From Bradyrhizobium sp. CCGB01 (GTDB lineage: Bacteria > Pseudomonadota > Alphaproteobacteria > Rhizobiales > Xanthobacteraceae), in contig NZ_JANADK010000001.1 in NCBI RefSeq assembly GCF_024199795.1, positions 1,302,001-1,366,000 on the forward strand: DNA of 64,000 nt, written 5' to 3'. A program made the position numbers and the translations under genes. Position 1 is the first letter of the stretch; each line of letters starts with the position of its first letter. Positions 20,019 through 28,594 of the stretch are shown here, in pieces. Under the pieces are notes generated by a model that saw only the letters and a list, made by a program, of their open reading frames with translations, was not told where the DNA came from and made no database searches.

Positions 20019-21194
20019 ATGACCGATCATAGCCCGGAAGTCGCAACCGTCCCCGCGAAGGCGCAACGCGTCCTGGTCCTCCAGGGCGGCGGCGCGCTCG
20101 GCTCCTATCAGGCCGGCGCCTATCAGTCGCTGTGCCATTTCGATTTCGAGCCGGAATGGGTCGCCGGCATCTCGATCGGCGCGGTCAACGCCGCCATCAT
20201 CGCCGGCAACGAGGGACAAACCCGCGTCAAGCGGCTCAAGGAATTCTGGGAGATGGTGTCGGCGCCGGTGCCGTGGAAGCCGATCGGCAAGAGCGACCAC
20301 AGCCGCGAGCTGTTCAATTCGACCAGCGCCGCGCTGATCGCGACCTTCGGCGTGCCCGGCTTCTTCACCCCGCGCCTCCCGCCCGCGCCGCTCTGGCCGC
20401 CCGGCAGCCCGCAGGCCGAGAGCTATTACGACACCACGCCGCTGAAGAAGACGCTGGAGCGCCTGGTCGATTTCGATCGCATCAACGATCTCAAGACGCG
20501 CCTGTCGGTCGGCGCCGTCAGCGTCACCTCCGGCAATTTCAAATATTTCGACAATTACGAGTTCAAGAAGCACGGCAAGACCATCGGTCCCGAGCACATC
20601 ATGGCCTCCGGCGCGCTGCCGCCGGGCTTTCCGTCCGTCGTGATCGAGGGCGAGCATTACTGGGACGGCGGCATCGCCTCCAACACGCCGCTCGATTACG
20701 TGCTCGATGCCGAGGTCGACCGCGACATGCTGATCTTCCAGGTCGACCTGTTCAGCGCCCGCGGCGATTTGCCGAATTCGCTGCTCGAGGCGACCGAGCG
20801 CGAGAAGGACATCCGCTTCTCCAGCCGCACGCGGATGAACACCGACAAGAACAAGCAGATCCACAACGCCCGCCGCGCCGTGCGCGACCTGATCGGCAAA
20901 TTGCCGGACTATCTGAAGAACGACCCGTCCGTCGAATTCCTCGCGAAGGTGTCGCGCGAAAGCACCGTCACCGTGGTGCACCTGATCTATCGCAGCAAGA
21001 ACTACGAATCCTCGTCCAAGGACTACGACTTCTCGCATGTCGCCATGGTCGAGCATTGGGAAGCCGGCGTGCGCGACGTGCATCTGTCGATGCGCCACAA
21101 GGACTGGCTCGAGCGGCCGCAGTCCGGCGAGACCATGGTGACCTACGATCTCACGGGGGACGTCACCGCGCCCCCGCCAAAAAGGAGCGAATAA
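20019..21194 (+). CDS. Patatin-like phospholipase
   Basis: Ser-Asp dyad acyl hydrolase. The oxyanion loop is LQGGGALGSYQAGAY (21-35), the nucleophile elbow GISIG (Ser52) and the catalytic Asp216 in DGGIASNTPLD. The C-terminal third (residues about 290-391) holds the DUF3734-like region typical of this subgroup. There is no signal peptide, so it is cytoplasmic or membrane-peripheral. It ends 1 bp before bdhA (TAA-C-ATG); the two are co-translated. That link suggests the hydrolase feeds 3-hydroxybutyrate metabolism, perhaps acting on PHB granules, but the substrate is an inference. Confidence 0.93.
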   Translation: MTDHSPEVATVPAKAQRVLVLQGGGALGSYQAGAYQSLCHFDFEPEWVAGISIGAVNAAIIAGNEGQTRVKRLKEFWEMVSAPVPWKPIGKSDHSRELFNSTSAALIATFGVPGFFTPRLPPAPLWPPGSPQAESYYDTTPLKKTLERLVDFDRINDLKTRLSVGAVSVTSGNFKYFDNYEFKKHGKTIGPEHIMASGALPPGFPSVVIEGEHYWDGGIASNTPLDYVLDAEVDRDMLIFQVDLFSARGDLPNSLLEATEREKDIRFSSRTRMNTDKNKQIHNARRAVRDLIGKLPDYLKNDPSVEFLAKVSRESTVTVVHLIYRSKNYESSSKDYDFSHVAMVEHWEAGVRDVHLSMRHKDWLERPQSGETMVTYDLTGDVTAPPPKRSE

Positions 21195-21195
21195 C

Positions 21196-21984
21196 ATGGG
21201 TAGTCTGTCAGGCAAGAACGCCGTCGTAACCGGTTCGACCAGCGGCATCGGGCTTGCCTATGCGCGCGCCTTCGCCGCCGCCGGCGCCAATGTCGTCATC
21301 AACGGCTTCGGCTCGCCCGAGGACATCGAGAAGGAGCGTGCCAAGATCGAGTCCGATTTCGGCGTCAAAGCGGTGTATTCGCCGGCCGACATGACCAAGC
21401 CGGCGGAAATCGCCGGGATGATCGCTCTCGGAGAGAAGAGCTTCGGTTCGGTCGACATCCTCGTCAACAATGCCGGTATCCAGTTCGTCTCCCCGATCGA
21501 GGAATTCCCGGTCGAGAAATGGGACCAGATCATCGCGATCAACCTGTCCTCGGCCTTCCATGCCATCCGCGCCGCCGTCCCCGGCATGAAGAAGAAGGGC
21601 TGGGGCCGGATCATCAACACGGCATCGGCGCACTCGCTGGTGGCCTCGCCCTTCAAGTCCGCCTATGTGTCGGCCAAGCACGGCATCGCCGGCCTGACCA
21701 AGACCGTGGCGCTCGAGGTCGCGACCCACAAGATCACCTGCAACTGCATCAGCCCCGGCTATGTCTGGACGCCGCTGGTGGAGAAGCAGATCCCCGACAC
21801 CATGAAGGCCCGCGGCCTCACGCGCGAGCAGGTCATCAACGACGTGCTGCTCGACGCGCAGCCGACCAAGGAGTTCGTCACCTCCGAGCAGGTCGCAGCC
21901 CTCGCCCTGTTCCTGTGCGGCGACGATGCCGCGCAGATCACGGGCACCAACCTGTCGATCGATGGCGGCTGGACCGCGGAGTAG
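21196..21984 (+). CDS. bdhA: 3-hydroxybutyrate dehydrogenase
   Basis: NAD-dependent oxidation of 3-hydroxybutyrate to acetoacetate. The 262-aa classical SDR has the TGSTSGIG cofactor loop (12-19), NNAG (91-94) and the catalytic triad Ser144-Tyr157-Lys161. The specific features of BdhA are visible: SAYVSAKHGIAGLTK, CISPGYVWTPLVEKQIP, and the EFVTSEQVAALALFLC end. It is paired with the patatin gene, which supports a role in polyhydroxybutyrate turnover. A palindromic repeat follows 12 bp after the stop. Confidence 0.93.
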   Translation: MGSLSGKNAVVTGSTSGIGLAYARAFAAAGANVVINGFGSPEDIEKERAKIESDFGVKAVYSPADMTKPAEIAGMIALGEKSFGSVDILVNNAGIQFVSPIEEFPVEKWDQIIAINLSSAFHAIRAAVPGMKKKGWGRIINTASAHSLVASPFKSAYVSAKHGIAGLTKTVALEVATHKITCNCISPGYVWTPLVEKQIPDTMKARGLTREQVINDVLLDAQPTKEFVTSEQVAALALFLCGDDAAQITGTNLSIDGGWTAE

Positions 21985-21996
21985 GGGCTCGATGCC

Positions 21997-22087
21997 GTAG
22001 GGTGGGCAAAGGCGCGTCAGCGCCGTGCCCACCATCCTTCCGCGAGTGAGGAGAAACGGTGGGCACGCCTCGCTTTGCCCACCCTAC
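21997..22087. repeat. Palindromic intergenic repeat, family C
   Basis: GTAGGGTGGGCAAAGGCG at the left and its near-inverse GCTTTGCCCACCCTAC at the right enclose smaller inverted segments (GTGCCCACC / GGTGGGCAC). The 91-bp element sits between two convergent genes, bdhA and the TauE-type permease. It can fold into a long hairpin and might also end both transcripts. Confidence 0.75.
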
Positions 22088-22120
22088 GATGAGCGCGGGA
22101 ATGGAGCGGGGTTTTCCGTT

Positions 22121-22945
22121 TCAATGCGTCCAGGCCAGAGCCGTCACGAACGCCGAGGACAGTTTCAATTCCGCGAACATGATCTTGCCGGCCACCACGA
22201 ACAGCACGCTGGCCAGCGTAAGCCGCAGCACCGTCTCCGGCACGCGCGTCGCACTGTAGCTGCCGACGATGATGCCGGGCAGCGAGCCCATGAGCAGCAC
22301 GCCCATGAGTGCCCAATCCACATCGCCAAGCGCCCAGTGCCCGATGCCGGCCACCAGCGTCAACGGCACCGCGTGGGCGATGTCGGAGCCGACGATGGTC
22401 GCCATCGGCAGGCGCGGGTAGAGCAGCAGCAGCACGGTGACGCCGACAGCACCGGCGCCGACGGACGAAATCGACACCAGCACGCCGAGCACGATGCCCG
22501 TGACGACGGTCGCGATCGCGGTGGTGCGCTCGTCGACACGTTCAAGCTTGCCGCGGTAGCGCTCCATGATGGCCTTGCGGAAGATCAGCGAGATCGCGGT
22601 CAGCAGCAGTGCAAAGCACAGCACCAGGTTGACCAGGCTGCGCTCGGCATCGCTTCTGAGGTCGAGCTTCCACAGCACGAACAGCGTCGCCGCGCTGGCG
22701 GGAATGCTGCCGCAGGCGAGCCGCAGCACCGCCGGCCAGTGCACACTGCGTGAGAAGCCGTGCACCACGCTGCCGCCGGCCTTGGTACCCGCGGCATAGA
22801 GCAGGTCGGTCCCGACCGCGGTGGCGGGATGGACGCCGAACAGCAGGATCAGCAGCGGCGTCATCAACGAGCCGCCGCCCACGCCGGTCATCCCGACAAG
22901 CAGGCCGACGCCAAATCCGGAGGCGACATAGAGCGGATCGATCAT
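22121..22945 (-). CDS. TauE/SafE family membrane permease
   Basis: A 274-aa protein with about eight membrane helices arranged as two repeats. The family marks are GFGVGLLVGMTGVGGGSLMTP and TDLLYAAGTKAGG in the first half, and VSISSVGAGAVGV and GSDIAHAVPLTLVAGIGH in the second. Members export sulfite, sulfoacetate and related anions. Closeness to the cys locus makes sulfite relief attractive, but three unrelated genes intervene and the family is broad, so the substrate is unproven. Confidence 0.85.
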   Translation of the reverse strand: MIDPLYVASGFGVGLLVGMTGVGGGSLMTPLLILLFGVHPATAVGTDLLYAAGTKAGGSVVHGFSRSVHWPAVLRLACGSIPASAATLFVLWKLDLRSDAERSLVNLVLCFALLLTAISLIFRKAIMERYRGKLERVDERTTAIATVVTGIVLGVLVSISSVGAGAVGVTVLLLLYPRLPMATIVGSDIAHAVPLTLVAGIGHWALGDVDWALMGVLLMGSLPGIIVGSYSATRVPETVLRLTLASVLFVVAGKIMFAELKLSSAFVTALAWTH

Positions 22946-23136
22946 CTCTGGGGAATCTTAGGTTTATCTCGTCGGTTGGGCAATATGACGTAGAATAAAA
23001 TTTCCCTGTGGCGCAACTGCTTGGGCTGAATAAGAAAAATCTTGCTGCGGGCTGGCGGTGGACAGGGGTTTTGCGCCGTCACCTTGTAAGGTGCGAAATA
23101 GGCATTCTCCAAGCCAGCAGGTCTGGGTTGCAGCGC

Positions 23137-24495
23137 CTATTTGCCGAACGCCAGCACGTGCAGGCCGAGCCGCTGCCGCACGATCCAGAACAGCAGCACT
23201 GTCTCGAACGTCAGCGAGATCGAGGTTGCAGCCGCAGCGCCGTGGCCGCCGTAGCGCGGCACCAGCGCGATGCAGAGCACGACGTTCATCACGAAGGCCA
23301 GCGCGTAGGCGAGAGCGCAGATCTTCTGCTGGCCGAGCATGTTGAGCAGCCGCTCGACCGGTCCGATCGCAGAGCGCACCACGAGGCCGATCGCGGCGAC
23401 GAACATGATGTCGTAGCCGACCGTGAATTGCGGGCCGAACAGCCAGAGCAGCGGCTTGCCCAGCGCAAGCAGCACGATGGTCGCTGCCAGCGACGGCCAG
23501 AACGTCCAGTTGATGGCATGGGCGACATAGGCCGACAGGCGCGCCTTGTCGCCGCTTGCGTTGTATTCGGCGAAGCGATGCGCCGTGGTCGCCGACATCG
23601 CGTAGTGGATGAACGAGACCAGGGCGAGCGTCTTCACCACCGCGAAATAGACGCCGACCTCGTCGGATGGGCGGAACTGCTGCAGCACCAGCACGTCGGT
23701 GTAGGACAGCAGCAGGTAGAAGCTCTCGACCAGCAGGATCGGCAGCGAGACGGCGAGCCAGCCGCTGACGTCGTAGGCCTTGGGGCCCGGCTCGATGTGA
23801 TCGGCGAGCTTGCGGTTCAGCACCACCATCTGCCCGGTCATCGCGATCCACACTGCCCCGGCGCTCGCGACCATCGCCGCGACCGCGCCGAGATGATAGC
23901 CGAGCAGGAAGGCGCAGGCCGTGATGCCGATGATCAGCGCCTGGCGGATGATGAATTGCGGCATCAGGCCGAGCTGCATCCAGTCATGCGAGCGCGCGAT
24001 GCCGTCCTGGGTGTTGGCGACGACGAAGGCCGGCAGCGTCATGCAGCCGATATAGAGCGGCAGCACCTCGGCCGGATCGATCCAGGGCGACAGCAGTTTC
24101 ACGATGCTGGCAAGACCCAGCGACACCAGGGTGGACACGGCGAAGACCAGCCAGCGGCTGCCGGAAAGAAATCCGCGCAGCAGTGCCTGATCGCCGCTGG
24201 TGCGGTACTCCGGAATGATTTTTTGCGCGGAGGCCGAGATGCCGAAATCCATCATGCTGCCGAGCAGCAGCACCCAGGTCCAGACATAGACATAGATGCC
24301 GTAGTCGGACGTGCCCATCCAGCGCGCGAGCAGGACCTGCGAGAAATAGGCGAGGCCTGCGCTGATCACCCGGATGATGAAGATGGTGCCGGCCAGCCGC
24401 CGCGTCAGCGACGCTTCGTTCGACCCGCCCGTCAACTTGGCGCGCAGCCGCGCGATGAGGCCGGCAGGTCCGGTCGTTGCGGGTTCTGCATCCAT
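23137..24495 (-). CDS. Polysaccharide flippase (Wzx/MATE-like)
   Basis: Integral membrane protein with about twelve to fourteen helices that would move lipid-linked saccharide units across the inner membrane. The N-terminal half contains LLARWMGTSDYGIYVYVWTW and FGISASAQKIIPEYR, typical of oligosaccharide flippases of the Polysacc_synt family; the last helices include an LNMLGQQKICALAYAL segment. The start at 24495 (MDAEPATTGPAGL) gives 452 aa; 25 additional upstream residues lack family character. No glycosyltransferases lie beside it, so its glycan is unknown. Confidence 0.85.
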   Translation of the reverse strand: MDAEPATTGPAGLIARLRAKLTGGSNEASLTRRLAGTIFIIRVISAGLAYFSQVLLARWMGTSDYGIYVYVWTWVLLLGSMMDFGISASAQKIIPEYRTSGDQALLRGFLSGSRWLVFAVSTLVSLGLASIVKLLSPWIDPAEVLPLYIGCMTLPAFVVANTQDGIARSHDWMQLGLMPQFIIRQALIIGITACAFLLGYHLGAVAAMVASAGAVWIAMTGQMVVLNRKLADHIEPGPKAYDVSGWLAVSLPILLVESFYLLLSYTDVLVLQQFRPSDEVGVYFAVVKTLALVSFIHYAMSATTAHRFAEYNASGDKARLSAYVAHAINWTFWPSLAATIVLLALGKPLLWLFGPQFTVGYDIMFVAAIGLVVRSAIGPVERLLNMLGQQKICALAYALAFVMNVVLCIALVPRYGGHGAAAATSISLTFETVLLFWIVRQRLGLHVLAFGK

Positions 24496-24613
24496 CACGG
24501 CCAATTCGAAGAGTCCCCAGGCATCCGTATCAGACGTCCCGCATGCGGCGGCAGGCCTGGGAATTAGCAACCATTCGTTAAGATTCGGTTGGGTGGGGGT
24601 GTTTCATACTCGG

Positions 24614-24766
24614 TGTCGTCCCGGACAAGCGAAGCGCAGATCCGGGACCCATAACCCCAGGGAGTAGTTGTTGCGCAAGCTGGTAACGCCGCGTCTTCGC
24701 CAAACCGATCCTGTGGTTATGGGTCCCGGAACGGCGCGCGCAAGGGCGCGCTTGTCCGGGACGACA
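24614..24766. repeat. Long palindromic repeat, family B, copy 1
   Basis: Bounded by TGTCGTCCCGGACAAGC and GCTTGTCCGGGACGACA, with internal GGGACCCATAACCCCAG and its partner CTGTGGTTATGGGTCCC. The middle holds GTTGTTGCGCAAGCTGGTAA and CTTCGCCAAACC. Copies at 26478-26611 and 34346-34493 keep the same outer and inner arms while the tips vary. Confidence 0.85.
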
Positions 24767-24784
24767 ACAGAGAGTGGCCCGGGC

Positions 24785-25624
24785 TCACTCCAGATTCGTA
24801 TTGAACTCGTACGACTTCTCGGGCGCGACCAGCGTGAACTTCAACGCCGCTCCGTCGGGCTTGGCGCCCGGCGGCAGTCCATCGAGCTCGAAGGAAAATC
24901 GCCTCACGCCGGGAGGGCTGCGCTCGACCGGCGCCGGAATCGGCAACGCCCAATCGGGCGTCGGCCCCTCCACGTATAAATTGACGTCGCGGCTGTCAGG
25001 CACGACCACGTCGACCACCACATTCTTGGGCCCGTCACGCTTGACGTCGCGGATGGTCAGCGGATTGGGGTCGCCGATCGTAGCCGGCTTCGGCACGGTG
25101 TCGAGCGCGGTACGCAGATTGGCGTCCTCGGTCGAGGCGACGTTGTTGAAGCCGAGCTCGACATTGGCCTCGACTGGAATGCAGAGCTTCTCGCACACCG
25201 CGTAGTTGATCTCGGCGCGCAGCGTCACCGGCTTGTCGGGCGCCTTGGCCACGATGCGCAGCGGCAGCACGATCTGGCCGTGATAGCCGATCGAATGCCC
25301 GCCCGCGCCGTCATCGAATTTCAGCGGCGCCGGCCACATCACCGTCACCGCTTCGACATTGTCCGATTTCGAGAAATCGAACCGCGGCGGAACGCCGGAA
25401 TCGCCGGGGATGCGCCAATAGGTCTTCCACCCCTGCTGGAGCTGGAAGGCGATACCGCCAAGCAGGACAGCGCCGCTGCGCGATCCCGCCAGCAATCGCA
25501 CTGCGGAATGGCCGTCGCGCTGCCAGGGCGACGCGTCGTCGGCGCGGGCTGCGAGCGCCAGCGACGACGCAAACAGGGTTGTCGCGACGCCAATCGCCGC
25601 ACGCGTGGGAACTCTTGTCAGCAT
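24785..25624 (-). CDS. Secreted DsbD N-terminal-domain protein
   Basis: A 279-aa periplasmic protein. A signal peptide (MLTRVPTRAAIGV...LALAARA) leads into a beta-rich domain like the electron-output domain of DsbD/ScsB: GIAFQLQQGWKTYWRIPGDS, VMWPAPLKFDD, and the cysteine pair C144/C148 in YAVCEKLCIPVEA. Neither the membrane core nor the thioredoxin-like end of DsbD is present, so it cannot shuttle electrons across the membrane by itself. It probably accepts electrons or rearranges disulfides in the periplasm with a separate partner. It is divergent from yqgE. Confidence 0.85.
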   Translation of the reverse strand: MLTRVPTRAAIGVATTLFASSLALAARADDASPWQRDGHSAVRLLAGSRSGAVLLGGIAFQLQQGWKTYWRIPGDSGVPPRFDFSKSDNVEAVTVMWPAPLKFDDGAGGHSIGYHGQIVLPLRIVAKAPDKPVTLRAEINYAVCEKLCIPVEANVELGFNNVASTEDANLRTALDTVPKPATIGDPNPLTIRDVKRDGPKNVVVDVVVPDSRDVNLYVEGPTPDWALPIPAPVERSPPGVRRFSFELDGLPPGAKPDGAALKFTLVAPEKSYEFNTNLE

Positions 25625-25766
25625 GGCACGTCTTTACAGGGTCCCCCCGGGGCAAACCATTGAATTGCTTGTGATGGATGCACTTGAATCAAGTCCCGGC
25701 AAGCCTTGATTTGACAGCGGCCCGGCCCGACATCAGGATAGGAATTGAAACCGGAGTGCTTTACCG

Positions 25767-26411
25767 ATGGCTCCCACAGGCAAAAGGACGGGCGAAAGCA
25801 CCCGCAGCGCGGGCCCCGCGCTCCCCAGTTCGGCCGGTTATCTCGACGGCCGGCTCCTGATCGCGATGCCCGTGATGGGTGATGAGCGCTTCGAGCGCTC
25901 GGTGATCTATCTTTGTGCGCATTCCGCCGAAGGCGCGATGGGCATCATCGTCAATCATCCCGCCGGCAGCATCGACTTCCCCGAGCTCTTGCAGCAACTC
26001 GGCATCATCAAGAAGGGCGAGCACATCAAGCTGCCGGAGAACGCCGAAAGCATGAAGGTGCTGCGCGGCGGGCCGGTCGACACCGGCCGCGGCTTCGTGC
26101 TGCATTCCAGCGATTTCTACATCGAGAACGCGACGCTCCGGATCGACGACGGCGTCTGTCTCACCGCGACCGTCGACATCCTGCGGGCGATCGCCAACGG
26201 CTCCGGCCCGAAGCACGCCATCCTCGCGCTCGGCTATGCCGGCTGGGCGCCGGGCCAGCTCGAGACCGAGATCCAGAGCAATGGCTGGCTGCATTGCGAT
26301 GCGGATTCGGATTTGATCTTCGGCGACGACGTCGACGAGAAATACGGCCGGGCGCTGCGAAAAATCGGCATCGATCCCGGCATGCTCTCGAACGAGGCGG
26401 GGCACGCGTAG
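25767..26411 (+). CDS. yqgE: YqgE/AlgH family protein
   Basis: A 214-aa protein of the UPF0301 family. Landmarks are [37 protein letters not shown] (about 50-63), [16 protein letters not shown] and [14 protein letters not shown]. An N-terminal tail of about 20 residues precedes the conserved part. The family is widespread; the Pseudomonas AlgH name reflects an effect on alginate, and the biochemical function is still unknown. The ATG at 25767 is the only sensible start. It stands alone. Confidence 0.93.
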   Translation: MAPTGKRTGESTRSAGPALPSSAGYLDGRLLIAMPVMGDERFERSVIYLCAHSAEGAMGIIVNHPAGSIDFPELLQQLGIIKKGEHIKLPENAESMKVLRGGPVDTGRGFVLHSSDFYIENATLRIDDGVCLTATVDILRAIANGSGPKHAILALGYAGWAPGQLETEIQSNGWLHCDADSDLIFGDDVDEKYGRALRKIGIDPGMLSNEAGHA

Positions 26412-26477
26412 GCCTGATGTGGTAGCTGCTCCGACAGTGCTGCGCGCCACCACCGCTGTCATGCGTCCCACCTTCGG

Positions 26478-26611
26478 TGTCGTCCCCGCGAACGCGGGGA
26501 CCCATAACCCCAGGAAGAAGTTGTTGCGCTAGCTGATAACTCCGAGTCTTGGCCAAACCACTCCCTGTGGTTATGGGTCCCGGATCTGCGCTTCGCTTGT
26601 CCGGGACGACA
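26478..26611. repeat. Long palindromic repeat, family B, copy 2
   Basis: 134 bp, TGTCGTCCCCGCGAACGCGG... to ...TTGTCCGGGACGACA, with the inner arms GGGACCCATAACCCCAG / CTGTGGTTATGGGTCCC kept. It lies between the convergent yqgE and TfdA-like genes. Confidence 0.85.
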
Positions 26612-26630
26612 GCGGAGGTTGGCGCGCGGC

Positions 26631-27518
26631 CTACTCCGCCGCCTGCTGCTGCACCGTCGGCTCCGTGCCCGCCACCGTCGCCCTGCGCATGTCGCGGGGC
26701 TGGGACTGGTCGTAGCGGCGAACGCGATGCATGGTCTGGCGGTTGTCCCACATCACGAGATCATGCAGCTTCCATTTGTGGACGTAGACGAACTCCGCGT
26801 TGGTCGCGTGCTCGTTGAGATCGCGCAGCAACAGCCGGCCCTCCGGCACGCTCATGCTGACGATCTTGCCGGCGTGCGATGACAGATACAGCGACTTGCG
26901 GCGATGGACGGGATGGGTGCGCACCAGGCGTTGCAGCACCGGCTTGAACATCTCCTTTTCGTCGTCGGTGTAGTCGGTGAAGCCGAGCGATCCCCGCGAA
27001 TACATCAGCGAGTGCTCGCAGACGAGATCCTCGATCTCCGCCTTGGTGTCGTCGTCGAGCGCGTCATAGGCTGCGCGCATGTCGGCGAATTCGGTGTTGC
27101 CGCCCTTCGGGTTCACCACCCGTGCCGACAGCAGCGAGAATTTCGCCGGGATCGGGCGAAACGAGCTGTCGGAATGCCACAGGCAGTTGCCGAGATTGAA
27201 CAGGTGCGCGCGGCTGTCCTTCGCCAGCGGCTTGCCGTCCTTGCCGAGATTGGAGACGTCGTTCAGGCCCGACTGGAGCCGGTAGTCCTTCTCCTTGGTC
27301 ACGGTGCCGCCGCGCGCGTCCTCGCGCTGGCCGAAATTCAGCGCGAAGGCCATCTGCTGTTCGTCGGTGATGTCCTGGTCGTGGAAGACCAGCACCGCAT
27401 ACTTGTCCATGGCAGCCTCGACCTCGCGCGCCTCATCCGGTGTAAGAGGCTTTCGCAGATCGAGGCCCGAAACCTCGCCGACAAAATGCTTCTGAAGCTG
27501 CCGGATGGCGATCGTCAT
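26631..27518 (-). CDS. TfdA-like alpha-ketoglutarate-dependent dioxygenase
   Basis: Non-heme Fe(II)/2-oxoglutarate dioxygenase of the TauD/TfdA family. Iron ligands H115 and D117 (LWHSDSSF) and H264 (TMHRVRRYD) are present, with the 2-oxoglutarate-binding arginine in DMRRATVAG (278-279). Blocks such as GGNTEFADMRAAYDAL and DLVMWDNR resemble 2,4-dichlorophenoxyacetate dioxygenase more than taurine dioxygenase. Length 295 aa is close to TfdA (about 287). The ATG follows GGGAG at 7 nt. Rhizobial TfdA-alpha relatives act on phenoxyalkanoates to varying degree; the natural substrate is not known. It is a single gene with no aromatic-degradation neighbours. Confidence 0.87.
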   Translation of the reverse strand: MTIAIRQLQKHFVGEVSGLDLRKPLTPDEAREVEAAMDKYAVLVFHDQDITDEQQMAFALNFGQREDARGGTVTKEKDYRLQSGLNDVSNLGKDGKPLAKDSRAHLFNLGNCLWHSDSSFRPIPAKFSLLSARVVNPKGGNTEFADMRAAYDALDDDTKAEIEDLVCEHSLMYSRGSLGFTDYTDDEKEMFKPVLQRLVRTHPVHRRKSLYLSSHAGKIVSMSVPEGRLLLRDLNEHATNAEFVYVHKWKLHDLVMWDNRQTMHRVRRYDQSQPRDMRRATVAGTEPTVQQQAAE

Positions 27519-27619
27519 GGCGTTTCTCCCGCGAACCGCGAGCGGTTGGTCCCGCTCTGCTGGTGAAAAAAGTTACTCTCGCACCCGCCGTTGTCAACGC
27601 TCGCCGCGCATGGCAGCCC

Positions 27620-27703
27620 GTAGCCCGGATGAGCGAAGCGACATCCGGGGCTCTCACCTCGCGGAAGGACCTTCCCGGATGTCGCTTCGCTCATCCGGGC
27701 TAC
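27620..27703. repeat. REP-like palindromic repeat, family A, copy 2
   Basis: 84 bp bounded by GTAGCCCGGATGAGCGAAGC and its inverse; same core as 4756-4832 and 29338-29414 with a slightly longer centre. It lies between the TfdA-like gene's promoter side and the 3' end of the SDR. Confidence 0.85.
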
Positions 27704-27715
27704 ACCCCTCAACTC

Positions 27716-28495
27716 CTACGCGTTCCTCGCCATCAGGCCGCCGTCGACCGGGATCACCGCGCCGGTGAGGAAGGATGCGGCCGGCAGGCAAAGGCTCAGC
27801 GTCATATGCGCGACCTCTTCAGGGTCGCCGTAGCGGCCGAGGGCCGTGCGGCGCTTGGCATAGATGGTCTTGCGCTCCTCGGAGATACGGTCGGTAATCG
27901 CGGTGCGGATCGGTCCCGGGCAGATGCAGTTGACGGTGATGCCCTCGCGGCCGAGCTCGACGGCGAGCGAACGCGTGAGGCTGGCGACGCCGCCCTTCGC
28001 GGCCGAATAGGGGCTGTGCAATGCGGTGGCGCCGAGCGCCTCGGTCGAGGCGATGTTGACGATGCGCGGGCTCTTCGACTTGCGCAGGTGCGGCAGTGCG
28101 GCGCGGATGATGCGCGGATGCGCCGTCAGCATCACCGCGATGCCCTTGGCCCAGGCGTCCTCATAGGTCTCGTCGTCGATCGCGACGCGCACGGAGATGC
28201 CGGCATTGTTGACGACGATATCGAGCCCGCCGAAATGCGCGGCGACATCGGCAACCACGCGCTTGATCTCGCCGCCGTCGGCGACATCGAGCTTCCACGC
28301 CTTCGCTGAACCGCCGCTCGCCGCGACTTCCTTTGTGACTGCTTGCGCGCCTTGCTCGTCAAAATCAGTGACGGCGACGTTCGCGCCTTCGGCTGCGAAC
28401 ACGCGTGCGGTGGCGCGCCCCATGCCGCTTGCTGCGCCGGTAACGAGAACGGTCAGGCCCTTCACGGACCGGCTGAGCTGCTTGAAGTCGGACAT
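27716..28495 (-). CDS. Short-chain dehydrogenase/reductase
   Basis: A 259-aa classical NAD(P)-dependent SDR. The cofactor loop is TGAASGMG (19-26), NNAG is at 97-100 and the catalytic residues are Ser150, Tyr163 and Lys167; the family end VIPVDGGLMA is intact. The start at 28495 (MSDFKQLSRS) has GAGG upstream; a 24-residue longer frame is not supported. Substrate unknown. It shares its 5' region with an oppositely oriented SDR 99 bp away, which suggests a common regulatory region and perhaps a common pathway. Confidence 0.88.
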   Translation of the reverse strand: MSDFKQLSRSVKGLTVLVTGAASGMGRATARVFAAEGANVAVTDFDEQGAQAVTKEVAASGGSAKAWKLDVADGGEIKRVVADVAAHFGGLDIVVNNAGISVRVAIDDETYEDAWAKGIAVMLTAHPRIIRAALPHLRKSKSPRIVNIASTEALGATALHSPYSAAKGGVASLTRSLAVELGREGITVNCICPGPIRTAITDRISEERKTIYAKRRTALGRYGDPEEVAHMTLSLCLPAASFLTGAVIPVDGGLMARNA

Positions 28496-28594
28496 GCTGT
28501 TTCCTCGCGGCGTCTTGTTTGTTGTTATGCGATTGACAAGGCTCGCATCGATCCGCAGACAGGTCAAACAAGCAAAACAAATGGGGAGGCCGCG

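Noticed and set aside
22121..22945. Sulfite exporter certainly belonging to the cys locus
   Set aside because: The family includes such exporters, but three unrelated genes and a convergent repeat separate it from the cys genes; only the broad family name is kept.
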